Assembly (NCBI GenBank): GCA_049669185.1
Contig: JBATKF010000011.1
Span: 1 to 20,123 of the forward strand
Reading direction: 5' to 3'
Length of the DNA: 20,123 nt
From: Thiosocius sp049669185
GTDB lineage: Bacteria > Pseudomonadota > Gammaproteobacteria > Chromatiales > Chromatiaceae
Shown: piece by piece, positions 8,087 to 15,390 of the stretch
Numbering within the stretch: position 1 is the first letter of the stretch
How the letters are laid out: every line of letters starts with the position of its first letter
Made by a program: the position numbers and the translations under genes
The notes under the pieces: generated by a model
Told to the model about the DNA's origin: nothing
The model's input: only the letters and a program-made list of their open reading frames with translations
The model's database searches: none

Positions 8087-9538
8087 TCAGACCCGCAGCA
8101 AGACCATCATCTCATCCACTGTCGTGGCCTCGAAGGTCGCTTGGTCCGCACTGATCGCCAATATCCGATCCGCGTTCTTCTGCGCAATGCGCCCCCGCAG
8201 GTAGCGTTCGAATTTCTCTTTCAACAGCGGGATCCCCTCGCTGCGACGCCGCCGATGGCCCACTGGATAGTCGACAGTCACGTTCTCGCTGGCGCTCCCA
8301 TCTTTGAAGAACACTTGCACCGCATTGCCGATCGCCCGCTTGTCCGGTTCCAGGTACTCGCGCGTGAAGCGTGCCTCTTCGACGACCTCCATCCGCTCGC
8401 GCAGCGCGTCGACGCGTGGATCTTTCGCCACTGCATCCTCGTAGTCCTCGGCGGTCAAACGACCGAAGATCAACGCGATCGCTGCCATGTACTGGATGCA
8501 GTGGTCACGATCGGCCGGATTATCCAGCGGCCCGGTCTTGTTGATGATGCGGTCGCCCGATTCCTGGGTCTGGATGACGATCCTGTCGATATCTGGCAGA
8601 CGGTCTCTGACGATCTCGTGCAGCGCCAGCGCGGCCTCGACCGCGGTTTGCGCATGGAACTCGGCAGGGTAAGCGATTTTGAACAGGATGTTCTCCATCA
8701 CGTAGGTCGCGTATCCCTGGCTGAACGACAGCGCATTACCCTTGAACAGAACATCCTGAAAACCCCAGCCCTTGGCGGTGATCGCGGACGGATATCCCAT
8801 TTCACCGCGTTCTGCCATCAGCGCCAGAAACAATCCCCGCGCCGAGGCATCGCCCGCGGCCCAGGACTTGCGCGATCCGGTGTTCGGGGCATGCCGATAG
8901 GTCCGCAGTGCAGATCCGTCGAGCCAGGCGTGCGATACCGCATTCAGCGTCTCGTCGCGCGTACAGCCGAGCATCTGCGCAGCCACTGCCGCAGAGGCGA
9001 TCCGCACCAGCAACACGTGGTCCAGACCGACACGGTTGAAACTGTTCTCCAATGCGATTACGCCCTGGATCTCATGCGCCTTTATCATCGCGACAATGAC
9101 CTCTTTCATCGTCAGCGAGGGCTCGCCTCGCGCCATCCTCAGCCGCGACTGGTAGTCGGCCAGCGCGAGAATGGCACCGAGGTTGTCCGAGGGATGACCC
9201 CACTCGGCGGCCAGCCAGGTGTCGTTATAGTCTAGCCAACGCACCATCGCGCCGATGTTCCAGGCCGCGCGCACCGGGTCCAGTTCATAAGACATCCCAG
9301 GCACGCGGGCGCCACCCGGCATCTCGGCCCCGGGTACGATCGGACCCAACATCTTGGTACAGGCGGGATAATTCAGCGCATACAGGCCGCAGCCGATGGT
9401 ATCCATCCAGCAATAGCGTGCCGTCTCCATCGCCTCGGCAGACTGGGTAACGTCAAAGTGCAGGACATAATCGACAATATCCTGAATCACCTTGTCAAAA
9501 TCGGGGCGCGATGCATCCAATACAGCAGCTTTAGACAT
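8087..9538 (-). CDS. prpD: 2-methylcitrate dehydratase PrpD
   Basis: The 483-residue protein belongs to the MmgE/PrpD family and has the same length as E. coli PrpD. Recognisable segments include ARYCWMDTIGCGLYAL near residue 40-55, WLDYNDTWLAAEWGHPSDN near 101-119 and SRKSWAAGDASARGL in the middle of the chain. It dehydrates 2-methylcitrate to 2-methyl-cis-aconitate in the cytoplasm; an aconitase then rehydrates this to 2-methylisocitrate. The frame is open to 9574, but ATG 9538 with an AGGAAGGAC ribosome site immediately upstream is clearly the start. It is the last gene of the prp operon, 80 nt after prpC. The AcnD/PrpF pair used instead of PrpD by many gammaproteobacteria is absent. Confidence 0.96.
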   Translation of the reverse strand: MSKAAVLDASRPDFDKVIQDIVDYVLHFDVTQSAEAMETARYCWMDTIGCGLYALNYPACTKMLGPIVPGAEMPGGARVPGMSYELDPVRAAWNIGAMVRWLDYNDTWLAAEWGHPSDNLGAILALADYQSRLRMARGEPSLTMKEVIVAMIKAHEIQGVIALENSFNRVGLDHVLLVRIASAAVAAQMLGCTRDETLNAVSHAWLDGSALRTYRHAPNTGSRKSWAAGDASARGLFLALMAERGEMGYPSAITAKGWGFQDVLFKGNALSFSQGYATYVMENILFKIAYPAEFHAQTAVEAALALHEIVRDRLPDIDRIVIQTQESGDRIINKTGPLDNPADRDHCIQYMAAIALIFGRLTAEDYEDAVAKDPRVDALRERMEVVEEARFTREYLEPDKRAIGNAVQVFFKDGSASENVTVDYPVGHRRRRSEGIPLLKEKFERYLRGRIAQKNADRILAISADQATFEATTVDEMMVLLRV

Positions 9539-9542
9539 TGCA

Positions 9543-9551
9543 GTCCTTCCT
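9543..9551 (-). promoter_or_regulatory. Strong Shine-Dalgarno for prpD
   Basis: AGGAAGGAC on the minus strand precedes ATG 9538 by a few bases. It rules out the longer frame opening at 9574. Confidence 0.75.
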
Positions 9552-9618
9552 ATCGAGGGTTTCTTTACAATCACCGAAAATGTTGCGGCCCTTCAGGCAC
9601 CGCGCCGATCACCCGAGA

Positions 9619-10767
9619 TCAGGGGCGATGCCCTATCGGGACGAAGGGGCGATTTTCCGGGCCGATATAGTTGGCCGATGGTCGAATGATCTTACCGTCC
9701 TGTCGCTGTTCGATGACATGCGCGCCCCAACCGGTGGTGCGGGCGATCACGAACAACGGGGTAAACATATCCGTCGGTATGCCGAGTTGGCTGTAGGAGA
9801 CGGCCGAGAACCAATCGAGATTGGGAAACATCTTTTTGATCTCCCACATCACCGATTCGAGCCGCTCGGCGACATGATACATCCGCATATCGCCGTTCTC
9901 CTCCGCCAGACTGTGCGCCACGCTCTTGATCACCTCGTTGCGCGGATCGGCAATCGTGTAGACCGGATGTCCGAATCCGATCACGATCTCTTTGCGCCCG
10001 ACACGCTCGCGAATATCTGCCTCTGCCTGATCTGGGTCTTCGTAGCGGCTCTGGATACGCGCCGCCACTTCGTTGGCACCGCCGTGCTTCGGTCCACGCA
10101 GTGCACCGATGGCCGCGGTTATGGCCGAGTACATGTCGGCATTCGTTCCGGCCACGACACGCGCCGCGAAGGTCGAGGCATTGAACTCGTGCTCTGCGTA
10201 CAAAATCAGCGAGGTATGCATCGCGCGCACCCAGGATTCTCTCGGCTTGGCGCCATGCAACAGATGCAAAAAATGGCCGCCGACGCTGTCGTCGTCGGTC
10301 TCTACCTCGATGCGCCGGCCATTGAACGCGTAGTGATACCAGTAGAGCAACATGGAGCCGAAGCTCGCGATCAGCCGATCAATGATATTGCGCGCCTCGG
10401 CCTCGGCGTGATCGTCTTTCTCCGGCAGGCAACTGCCGAGCACCGAGCAGCCGGTTCGCATCACGTCCATCGGATGCGCCGAAGCCGGCAGGACCTCGAG
10501 CGCCTGTCTAACGGCCGCGGGCAGTCCGCGCATCGTCAGCAACTTATGCTTGTAGGCGGCCAATTCCGCTCGATTCGGCAGCTTGCCATGCACAATAAGG
10601 TAGGCTATCTCCTCGAACTCGCAGGTCTCGGCAAAATCGAGGATGTCATAGCCGCGATAGTGAAGATCGTTGCCGGTCCGACCCACGGTGCAGATCGCAG
10701 TATTGCCGGCAGCAGTCCCCGAAAGGGCCACCGATTTCTTGGGTTTCGGCAGTACGGCTTCACTCAT
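9619..10767 (-). CDS. prpC: 2-methylcitrate synthase PrpC
   Basis: The 382-residue protein is a type I citrate-synthase-fold enzyme of the methylcitrate synthase branch. The signature histidines are in GPKHGGANE (His228) and IGFGHPVYTIADPRN (His267), and the N-terminal CTVGRTGNDLHYRGYDI segment is typical of PrpC. It condenses propionyl-CoA with oxaloacetate to 2-methylcitrate. The ATG at 10767 is preceded by GAGGAG. It lies 90 nt after prpB and 80 nt before prpD in the same direction. Many PrpC enzymes also use acetyl-CoA weakly. The short chain and the prp context separate it from the roughly 430-residue hexameric GltA. Confidence 0.96.
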   Translation of the reverse strand: MSEAVLPKPKKSVALSGTAAGNTAICTVGRTGNDLHYRGYDILDFAETCEFEEIAYLIVHGKLPNRAELAAYKHKLLTMRGLPAAVRQALEVLPASAHPMDVMRTGCSVLGSCLPEKDDHAEAEARNIIDRLIASFGSMLLYWYHYAFNGRRIEVETDDDSVGGHFLHLLHGAKPRESWVRAMHTSLILYAEHEFNASTFAARVVAGTNADMYSAITAAIGALRGPKHGGANEVAARIQSRYEDPDQAEADIRERVGRKEIVIGFGHPVYTIADPRNEVIKSVAHSLAEENGDMRMYHVAERLESVMWEIKKMFPNLDWFSAVSYSQLGIPTDMFTPLFVIARTTGWGAHVIEQRQDGKIIRPSANYIGPENRPFVPIGHRP

Positions 10768-10857
10768 TGCTGAACTCCTCTTCGTCTTTCCCCGCGTGTC
10801 CGCGCGGTCGGGCGGCGCAAACGAACCGGCGCAACGCTGGCGCCTTACCGTCTATGA

Positions 10858-11736
10858 CTACTCGTCCGCATACAGACGGTCGAGTATTTGCTCGAATTCG
10901 TGATAGCCGAGATAGTCATACAGCTCCATTCGGCTTTGCATCGTGTCGATCACGCGCTGCTGTGTACCCTCAGCGCGCAGTACGCGATAGACATTCAGCG
11001 CAGCGGCGTTCGCGGCGCGGAAGGCGGAAAGCGGATACAGCGCGATGCTCACATCGACGCTCGCCAGCTCATCGGTGGTGAACATCGGCGTCGCACCGAA
11101 CTCGGTAATGTTCGCCAGCACCGGGACCTTAACGGCGTTGACGAAATCACGGTATTGCGCCAGCTCGTTGATCGCCTCTGGGAATATCATATCGGCGCCG
11201 GCCTCGACGCAGGCGCAGGCACGATCGATCGCCGACTGCATGCCCTCGACAGCAAGCGCATCCGTTCGCGCCATGATCACAAATTCCTCATCCGTCTTCG
11301 CGTCAACCGCAGCCTTGATTCGATCGACCATTTCGCCCAGCGAAACGATCGCCTTGTTGGGCCGATGACCGCAGCGTTTCTGCTGTACCTGATCCTCTAT
11401 ATGGATCGCGCCGGCGCCACCCTTGATCATTGCCCGCACGGCGCGCGCGATATTGAATGCGCCACCCCAGCCGGTGTCCACATCGACCAGCACCGGCAGC
11501 GTCGTTACATCAGTGATGCGCCGCAGATCCGTCAACACATCCTCCATGGTGGTTATCCCAAGGTCGGGAATACCGCAGGAGCCGGCGGCAACGCCGCCAC
11601 CGGAGATATACAAGGACTCGAACCCCGAGGCCTCTGCGAGTCGTGCATGATAGGCATTGATCGCACCGACACACTGCAGCGGCCTCTCTGACGCGACTGC
11701 CTCTCGAAATCTCCTGCCTGCTGATTCAATCGCCAT
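10858..11736 (-). CDS. prpB: 2-methylisocitrate lyase PrpB
   Basis: The 292-residue protein belongs to the isocitrate lyase/PEP mutase superfamily. It shows VDVDTGWG (about 84-91, Mg-binding aspartates), the catalytic loop KRCGH (120-124, Cys122 as the acid/base) and IMARTDA further on. It cleaves 2-methylisocitrate into pyruvate and succinate, the final step of the methylcitrate cycle. The frame is open to a TTG at 11757, but ATG 11736 has AGAAGG 8 nt upstream and is preferred. It follows the GntR gene by 27 nt and precedes prpC by 90 nt. Confidence 0.95.
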   Translation of the reverse strand: MAIESAGRRFREAVASERPLQCVGAINAYHARLAEASGFESLYISGGGVAAGSCGIPDLGITTMEDVLTDLRRITDVTTLPVLVDVDTGWGGAFNIARAVRAMIKGGAGAIHIEDQVQQKRCGHRPNKAIVSLGEMVDRIKAAVDAKTDEEFVIMARTDALAVEGMQSAIDRACACVEAGADMIFPEAINELAQYRDFVNAVKVPVLANITEFGATPMFTTDELASVDVSIALYPLSAFRAANAAALNVYRVLRAEGTQQRVIDTMQSRMELYDYLGYHEFEQILDRLYADE

Positions 11737-11763
11737 ACTGCGAACCTTCTGTGTCAATCCCAG

Positions 11764-12471
11764 TTATGTACGCGCCGCCAGCAGCCGCTCGGCGTTTTCG
11801 CGCGACGCCCGCACATGCGACCGCATCATGAGCTCGGCCATTTCGGCATCCCGGCGCTCAATCGCATCGACGATGTACTGATGTTCGAGGAATGCGCGCG
11901 GCCCGCGCTTGCTCGGCATCCCGAACTGGTAGCGATATAGCCGCACCAGGTGGTAAAGGTCGTCGCACAGCAGCGCAATCACGCGCGAGTTGTGACTGCC
12001 CTGGACGATTCGGTAGTGAAAATCCAGGTCGCCCTGACGCTGAAAGTAGGCGTGGTCCGCAGACTGATCGATTTGTCTGGCATGCAGTTCGAGCAGTCTC
12101 CTCAGCTCCACGATTTCTTTATCGCTCATGTTGTTCGCGGCGAGTCGCGCCGCCATACCCTCGAGGGCCTCGCGCACATGAAATATCTCCAGCAGTTGTG
12201 CACTGCTGAGCGTGACGACCCGAGCACCAAGATTCGGACGGCGAACGACCAGGCCACAGGCCTCCAGCCGGCCGATCGCCTCGCGCAGCGGTCCGCGGCT
12301 GATTCCGTAGGCGCGCGCCAGCTCGGGCTCACTGATCTTGCTGCCGGCGGCGATACCGCCTTCGACAATGGCCTCCCTGAGCAGCACGAAGATCCTGTCC
12401 GGGATGTTGCCGCTGTCGTCGGCCACTGCGCTCACGTCCAAAGCCCCCGACCTGGTCTCAGCCCTTGGCAT
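11764..12471 (-). CDS. GntR-family (FCD subfamily) regulator, probably of the prp operon
   Basis: The 235-residue protein has an N-terminal winged helix (about 24-87) with the GntR signature SRGPLREAIGRLEACGLV (58-75). A C-terminal all-helical FCD ligand domain follows (about 95-225). The FCD metal site is visible as DxxxH (Asp148/His152), His197 and His219, so it probably binds a carboxylate effector around a metal. It is encoded inside the prp operon, overlapping the 3' end of prpE by 14 nt, so it would be co-expressed and likely autoregulated. A methylcitrate-pathway intermediate is the natural effector guess. It replaces the sigma-54 activator PrpR of enterobacteria; GntR-type prp regulators are known in other proteobacteria. 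The start is uncertain: ATG 12471 has no clear ribosome site, and GTG 12435 is a possible alternative. Confidence 0.9.
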   Translation of the reverse strand: MPRAETRSGALDVSAVADDSGNIPDRIFVLLREAIVEGGIAAGSKISEPELARAYGISRGPLREAIGRLEACGLVVRRPNLGARVVTLSSAQLLEIFHVREALEGMAARLAANNMSDKEIVELRRLLELHARQIDQSADHAYFQRQGDLDFHYRIVQGSHNSRVIALLCDDLYHLVRLYRYQFGMPSKRGPRAFLEHQYIVDAIERRDAEMAELMMRSHVRASRENAERLLAART

Positions 12472-14353
12472 AGCCCAAGGCGCGCAGCGCTTCGGCGATC
12501 TCGTCGAGAATGGACGGATCGTCGATGGTGGCCGGCATTTTGTAGTCCTCGGAATCGGCGATCTTGACCATGGTGCCGCGCAGTATCTTGCCGGAGCGGG
12601 TCTTCGGCAGCCGCTTGACGGTGGTGACCAGCTTGAATGCTGCGACCGGCCCGATCTGGTCGCGTACCCGCTGCACCAGTTCGGACTGCAGTTCCCGTTC
12701 GTCCCGGCTCGCGCCCGCCTTGAGCACCACCAGCCCCAGCGGCAGTTGGCCCTTCATGTCGTCGGCCACACCGATCACCGCACATTCAGCGACGTCCGGA
12801 TGCCCGGCGAGCACCTCCTCGATCGCACCGGTCGACAGGCGGTGTCCTGCGACATTGATCACGTCGTCGGTGCGGCTCATGATCCAGAGATAACCGTCGG
12901 CATCGCGATATCCGGCATCGCCGCTCAGGTAATAGCCCGGGTATTTGCTCAGATAGGAATCGATGAAACGCTGGTCGTTACCCCACAAGGTCGGCAGACA
13001 GGCGGGAGGCAGCGGCAGCTTGATCACGATGTTGCCCATTTGGCCATCGGCCAGCTCATCACCCTGATCCGACAGGATGCGGACATCGTAGCCGGGCATC
13101 GCCACCGTGGGTGAACCGGGCTTGATCTCCATCGGCTGGATACCCATCGGGTTGGCCGCGATCGCCCAACCCGTCTCGGTCTGCCACCAATGATCGACCA
13201 CCGGTATGCCAAGCTTCTCGCGTGCCCAGAACAGCGTATCGGGGTCGCAGCGCTCGCCGGCCAGGAACAGCGTCTGCATACCCGACAAGTCGTACTGCCG
13301 CAGATACTCGCCCTCTGGGTCCTCCTTCTTGATCGCACGAAACGCTGTCGGCGCGGTAAACAGCACCTTTACCCGATGCTCGCTGATCACCCGCCAGAAG
13401 GCCCCGGGGTCCGGCGTGCCCACCGGCTTGCCTTCGTACATGACGGTCGTACAGCCTGCGAGCAGCGGCGCATAGACGATGTAGCTGTGGCCGACCACCC
13501 AGCCGACGTCGGACGCCGCCCAGTAGACGTCGCCGGCCTCGACGTTATAAATGTTCTTCATGGTCCAGTGCAGCGCCACCGCGTGACCGCCGTTGTCACG
13601 CACCACGCCCTTCGGCTGGCCGGTCGTCCCCGAGGTGTAGAGGATGTACAGCGGATCGGTTGCCTTGACGGCAACGCATGCCGCCGGTTGTGCCTCCGCC
13701 ACCGCCGAATCCCAGTCGAGATCCCGGCCTTCGATCAAAGGCGCCTCCGCCTGTGGGCGTGCCTTGATGATGCAGGCCTCGGGTTTGTGCGTCGCGCTTG
13801 CAATCGCCTCGTCCAGCAATGGCTTGTAGACCACCACGCGGTTCGGCTCTATGCCACAAGAGGCGCTGACGATCACCTTGGGCTTGGCGTCATTGATCCG
13901 GGTCGCCAGTTCATTGGCCGCGAATCCACCGAAAACCACGGAATGAACGGCGCCCAGCCGCGCGCATGCGAGCATGGCGATCGCCGCCTCGGGAATCATC
14001 GGCAGGTAGATCAGCACGCGGTCACCGCGTCCGACCCCTTGCGCACGCAGGGTGCCGGCGAAGCGAGCGACGGCGTCGCGCAGCTCCGAATAGGTGTAGG
14101 TCTGCTTCTGTCCTGTGACCGGCGAATCGTAAATAAGGGCCGCCTGGTTACCGCGGCCCATCTCGACATGGCGATCCACGGCGTTGTAGCAGGTGTTCAA
14201 CTCGCCACCGGCGAACCACCGCGGCACCGGCTTGGCATCCAGATCGAGCACGGTCTCCCAGGGTTTGTCCCAATGCAGCGCGGCAGCCGCGTCGCCCCAG
14301 AAGCCTGCGGGTTCCTCCAGTGAACGCCGGTAAAGAGCCTGGTAGTCGTTCAT
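12458..14353 (-). CDS. prpE: Propionate-CoA ligase PrpE
   Basis: The 631-residue protein is an acyl-AMP-forming synthetase. It has the ACS-type N-terminal segment (YQALYRRSLEEPAGFWGD), the P-loop-like TSGTTGQPKG at 240-249, the WWQTETGWAI adenylate-binding motif and the C-terminal PKTRSGKILRG with the catalytic lysine at about 589, the site acetylated by Pat in Salmonella PrpE. Similarity along its whole length is to PrpE rather than to the slightly longer Acs. It activates propionate to propionyl-CoA. It is the first gene of the operon, starting at ATG 14353 just after a GAGGGGG ribosome site. Its stop lies within the start region of the GntR gene. Confidence 0.93.
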   Translation of the reverse strand: MNDYQALYRRSLEEPAGFWGDAAAALHWDKPWETVLDLDAKPVPRWFAGGELNTCYNAVDRHVEMGRGNQAALIYDSPVTGQKQTYTYSELRDAVARFAGTLRAQGVGRGDRVLIYLPMIPEAAIAMLACARLGAVHSVVFGGFAANELATRINDAKPKVIVSASCGIEPNRVVVYKPLLDEAIASATHKPEACIIKARPQAEAPLIEGRDLDWDSAVAEAQPAACVAVKATDPLYILYTSGTTGQPKGVVRDNGGHAVALHWTMKNIYNVEAGDVYWAASDVGWVVGHSYIVYAPLLAGCTTVMYEGKPVGTPDPGAFWRVISEHRVKVLFTAPTAFRAIKKEDPEGEYLRQYDLSGMQTLFLAGERCDPDTLFWAREKLGIPVVDHWWQTETGWAIAANPMGIQPMEIKPGSPTVAMPGYDVRILSDQGDELADGQMGNIVIKLPLPPACLPTLWGNDQRFIDSYLSKYPGYYLSGDAGYRDADGYLWIMSRTDDVINVAGHRLSTGAIEEVLAGHPDVAECAVIGVADDMKGQLPLGLVVLKAGASRDERELQSELVQRVRDQIGPVAAFKLVTTVKRLPKTRSGKILRGTMVKIADSEDYKMPATIDDPSILDEIAEALRALGYAKG

Positions 14354-14451
14354 GTATCCCCCTCATCGATCAATGGTCGGATGCAGCCCGCGGCGCGTCT
14401 GTGCCCTGCCGACAGGCCACTGCATGGAACGGCCCGGACCACAATGGTTTT

Positions 14452-14465
14452 ATTGTGTCGACAAT
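14452..14465. promoter_or_regulatory. Putative GntR operator 1 of the prp operon
   Basis: ATTGT-GTCG-ACAAT is an inverted repeat containing the self-complementary core TGTCGACA (14456-14463). A second ACAAT at 14441-14445 forms an overlapping inverted repeat with ATTGT. On the minus strand the site overlaps a TAGAAT -10-like hexamer (14464-14469), which suits repression of prpE. The pairing with the GntR protein is inferred. Confidence 0.5.
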
Positions 14466-14527
14466 TCTAGCGCTCCACGCCTGAAATACCGGGCAAATGC
14501 GCACCATCTACTCTTGTTTTCTTTGAG

Positions 14528-14537
14528 ATGTCGACAT
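14528..14537. promoter_or_regulatory. Putative GntR operator 2
   Basis: ATGTCGACAT is a perfect 10-bp palindrome with the same TGTCGACA core as operator 1. The two cores are exactly 73 bp apart, close to seven helical turns, as expected for cooperative binding or looping. Confidence 0.42.
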
Positions 14538-14695
14538 TGAGAAATCCCGAATCGGCTCTTTGGTATCCCGGCGCTACGCCAGATGGCCGCGAGACTTGCG
14601 GGATCTGAGCTACGGATCACGGCACATTGGAGTGAATGCCCCGCCTCTGGCCGAAGTCGACCATCGCCCTTTCAGGAAACATTTACCATTCGATA

Positions 14696-14705
14696 ATTCT
14701 AGAAT
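14696..14705. promoter_or_regulatory. Palindrome upstream of arsR, candidate ArsR operator
   Basis: ATTCTAGAAT is a perfect 10-bp palindrome ending 36 nt before the arsR start, beside AT-rich hexamers. ArsR proteins typically bind such AT-rich inverted repeats overlapping their own promoter. A half-copy, AATTCTAG, recurs at 14463-14470. The assignment is positional only. Confidence 0.35.
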
Positions 14706-14706
14706 C

Positions 14707-14735
14707 TTGCAATTGTTTCCCAAGACCGCTAATCT
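14707..14735 (+). promoter_or_regulatory. Possible arsR promoter giving a leaderless transcript
   Basis: TTGCAA (14707-14712) and TAATCT (14730-14735) are separated by 17 nt. The -10 matches the consensus only at its three most conserved positions. The predicted start of transcription coincides with the arsR ATG at 14742, which has no Shine-Dalgarno sequence. Confidence 0.3.
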
Positions 14736-14741
14736 CGCGCG

Positions 14742-15038
14742 ATGCAACTGGAACTGGCAGCAAAAAGACTCGCAGAACTCGGCCATAGCACACGACTCGG
14801 CATCTTCCGCCATCTGGTGAGATGTGGACCCAATGGCTGCCCCGTCGGCGATGTGAAGCGCATCCTTGGTATCCCGGGTTCGACCCTGTCACACCACCTC
14901 TCCAGGCTGGTCTCGGCGGGCTTGGTCGAACAGCGTCGCGACGGCCGGGTTCTGTACTGCATCCCCAAGTTCGATGCCCTCGACGAAACCGTCGAGTACC
15001 TGACCGAAGAGTGCTGCAAAGGCAACTGTTCGGCCTGA
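14742..15038 (+). CDS. arsR: ArsR/SmtB-family repressor with C-terminal cysteine triad
   Basis: The 98-residue protein is a winged-helix ArsR regulator. It has AAKRLAELGHSTRLGIFRHLV as the first helix region, PVGDVKRILGIPGSTLSHHLSRL as the helix-turn-helix (about 34-56), and a wing ending in GRVLYCIP. Cysteines are at 28, 33, 73, 91, 92 and 96. The terminal EECCKGNC resembles the three-cysteine As(III) site near the C-terminus of Acidithiobacillus ferrooxidans ArsR (Cys95, Cys96, Cys102), rather than the helix-4 CxC site of E. coli ArsR. Arsenite or a similar thiol-reactive ligand is therefore the likely inducer. The permease it would have controlled is broken just downstream. It is divergent from the prp operon. 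Confidence 0.88.
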   Translation: MQLELAAKRLAELGHSTRLGIFRHLVRCGPNGCPVGDVKRILGIPGSTLSHHLSRLVSAGLVEQRRDGRVLYCIPKFDALDETVEYLTEECCKGNCSA

Positions 15039-15087
15039 AAAAACTTGGATCAAGTTTTCGAGAATACTAGGAGTATCCGCTTAACAG

Positions 15088-15349
15088 ATGCTAGCGGAAG
15101 GTCTTCAACGATTGCTGGATACTGGGGCCTAGGCCCAGCAGATATGCGCCGAACTGGCGGTGCTGTTTGTGCTGATCGGTTTTCTGATCGGTGCACTACA
15201 GGAGTGCTTGCCGGCAGAGAAAACGCGTCGTTACCTATCGGCTGGACAAGGCCACGGCTATACAGGGCGAGCCAATCACGGTTTCCCTTGACGCCAGTAG
15301 ATTAGGCACCGCAATCACTACCGGCTATCTTGCGCAGGCTCTGTTCTGA
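15088..15349 (+). pseudogene. Decayed DUF318/ArsP-like permease remnant
   Basis: From ATG 15088 the frame reads 14 residues, hits TAG at 15130-15132, then continues in the same frame with AELAVLFVLIGFLIGALQE, CLPAEKTRRYLS and GQGHGY. This resembles the first transmembrane helix and following loop of DUF318 permeases, the family containing the organoarsenical exporter ArsP. The resemblance stops near 15261 and the frame ends at TGA 15289-15291. A different frame then gives LGTAITTGYLAQALF and a stop (15302-15349), which could be the last membrane helix of the same gene. The conserved CSCS-type core is missing, so the gene cannot be functional. Its place directly behind arsR fits a former arsR-arsP cassette. 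The family assignment rests on a short fragment. Confidence 0.6.
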
Positions 15350-15390
15350 GCCCCTACCGATCAACTTGCACACGACAGGGAACTCGACTG

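Larger units (their letters stand above)
14354..14741. promoter_or_regulatory. Divergent regulatory region between prpE and arsR
   Basis: No gene is supported in these 388 nt. The region holds two TGTCGACA palindromes near prpE, a 10-bp palindrome near arsR, and several AT-rich promoter-like hexamers in an otherwise GC-rich sequence. It must contain the promoter of the prp operon on one strand and that of arsR on the other. Confidence 0.7.

Noticed and set aside
8042..9235. Plus-strand open frame of about 397 codons opposite prpD
   Set aside because: Antisense shadow of prpD, with no recognisable motifs.
9538..10773. Plus-strand open frame of about 411 codons opposite prpC
   Set aside because: Antisense shadow of prpC; its composition follows the complement of PrpC codons.
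10828..10844. GGCGC/GCGCC stem between prpB and prpC as an attenuator or REP element
   Set aside because: Only five base pairs with a seven-base loop and no second copy seen; expected by chance at this GC content.
13190..14323. Plus-strand open frame of about 377 codons opposite prpE
   Set aside because: Antisense shadow of prpE without domain resemblance.
15045..15305. Open frame of 86 codons downstream of arsR
   Set aside because: It is out of frame with the permease resemblance and its own translation has no membrane or domain pattern.
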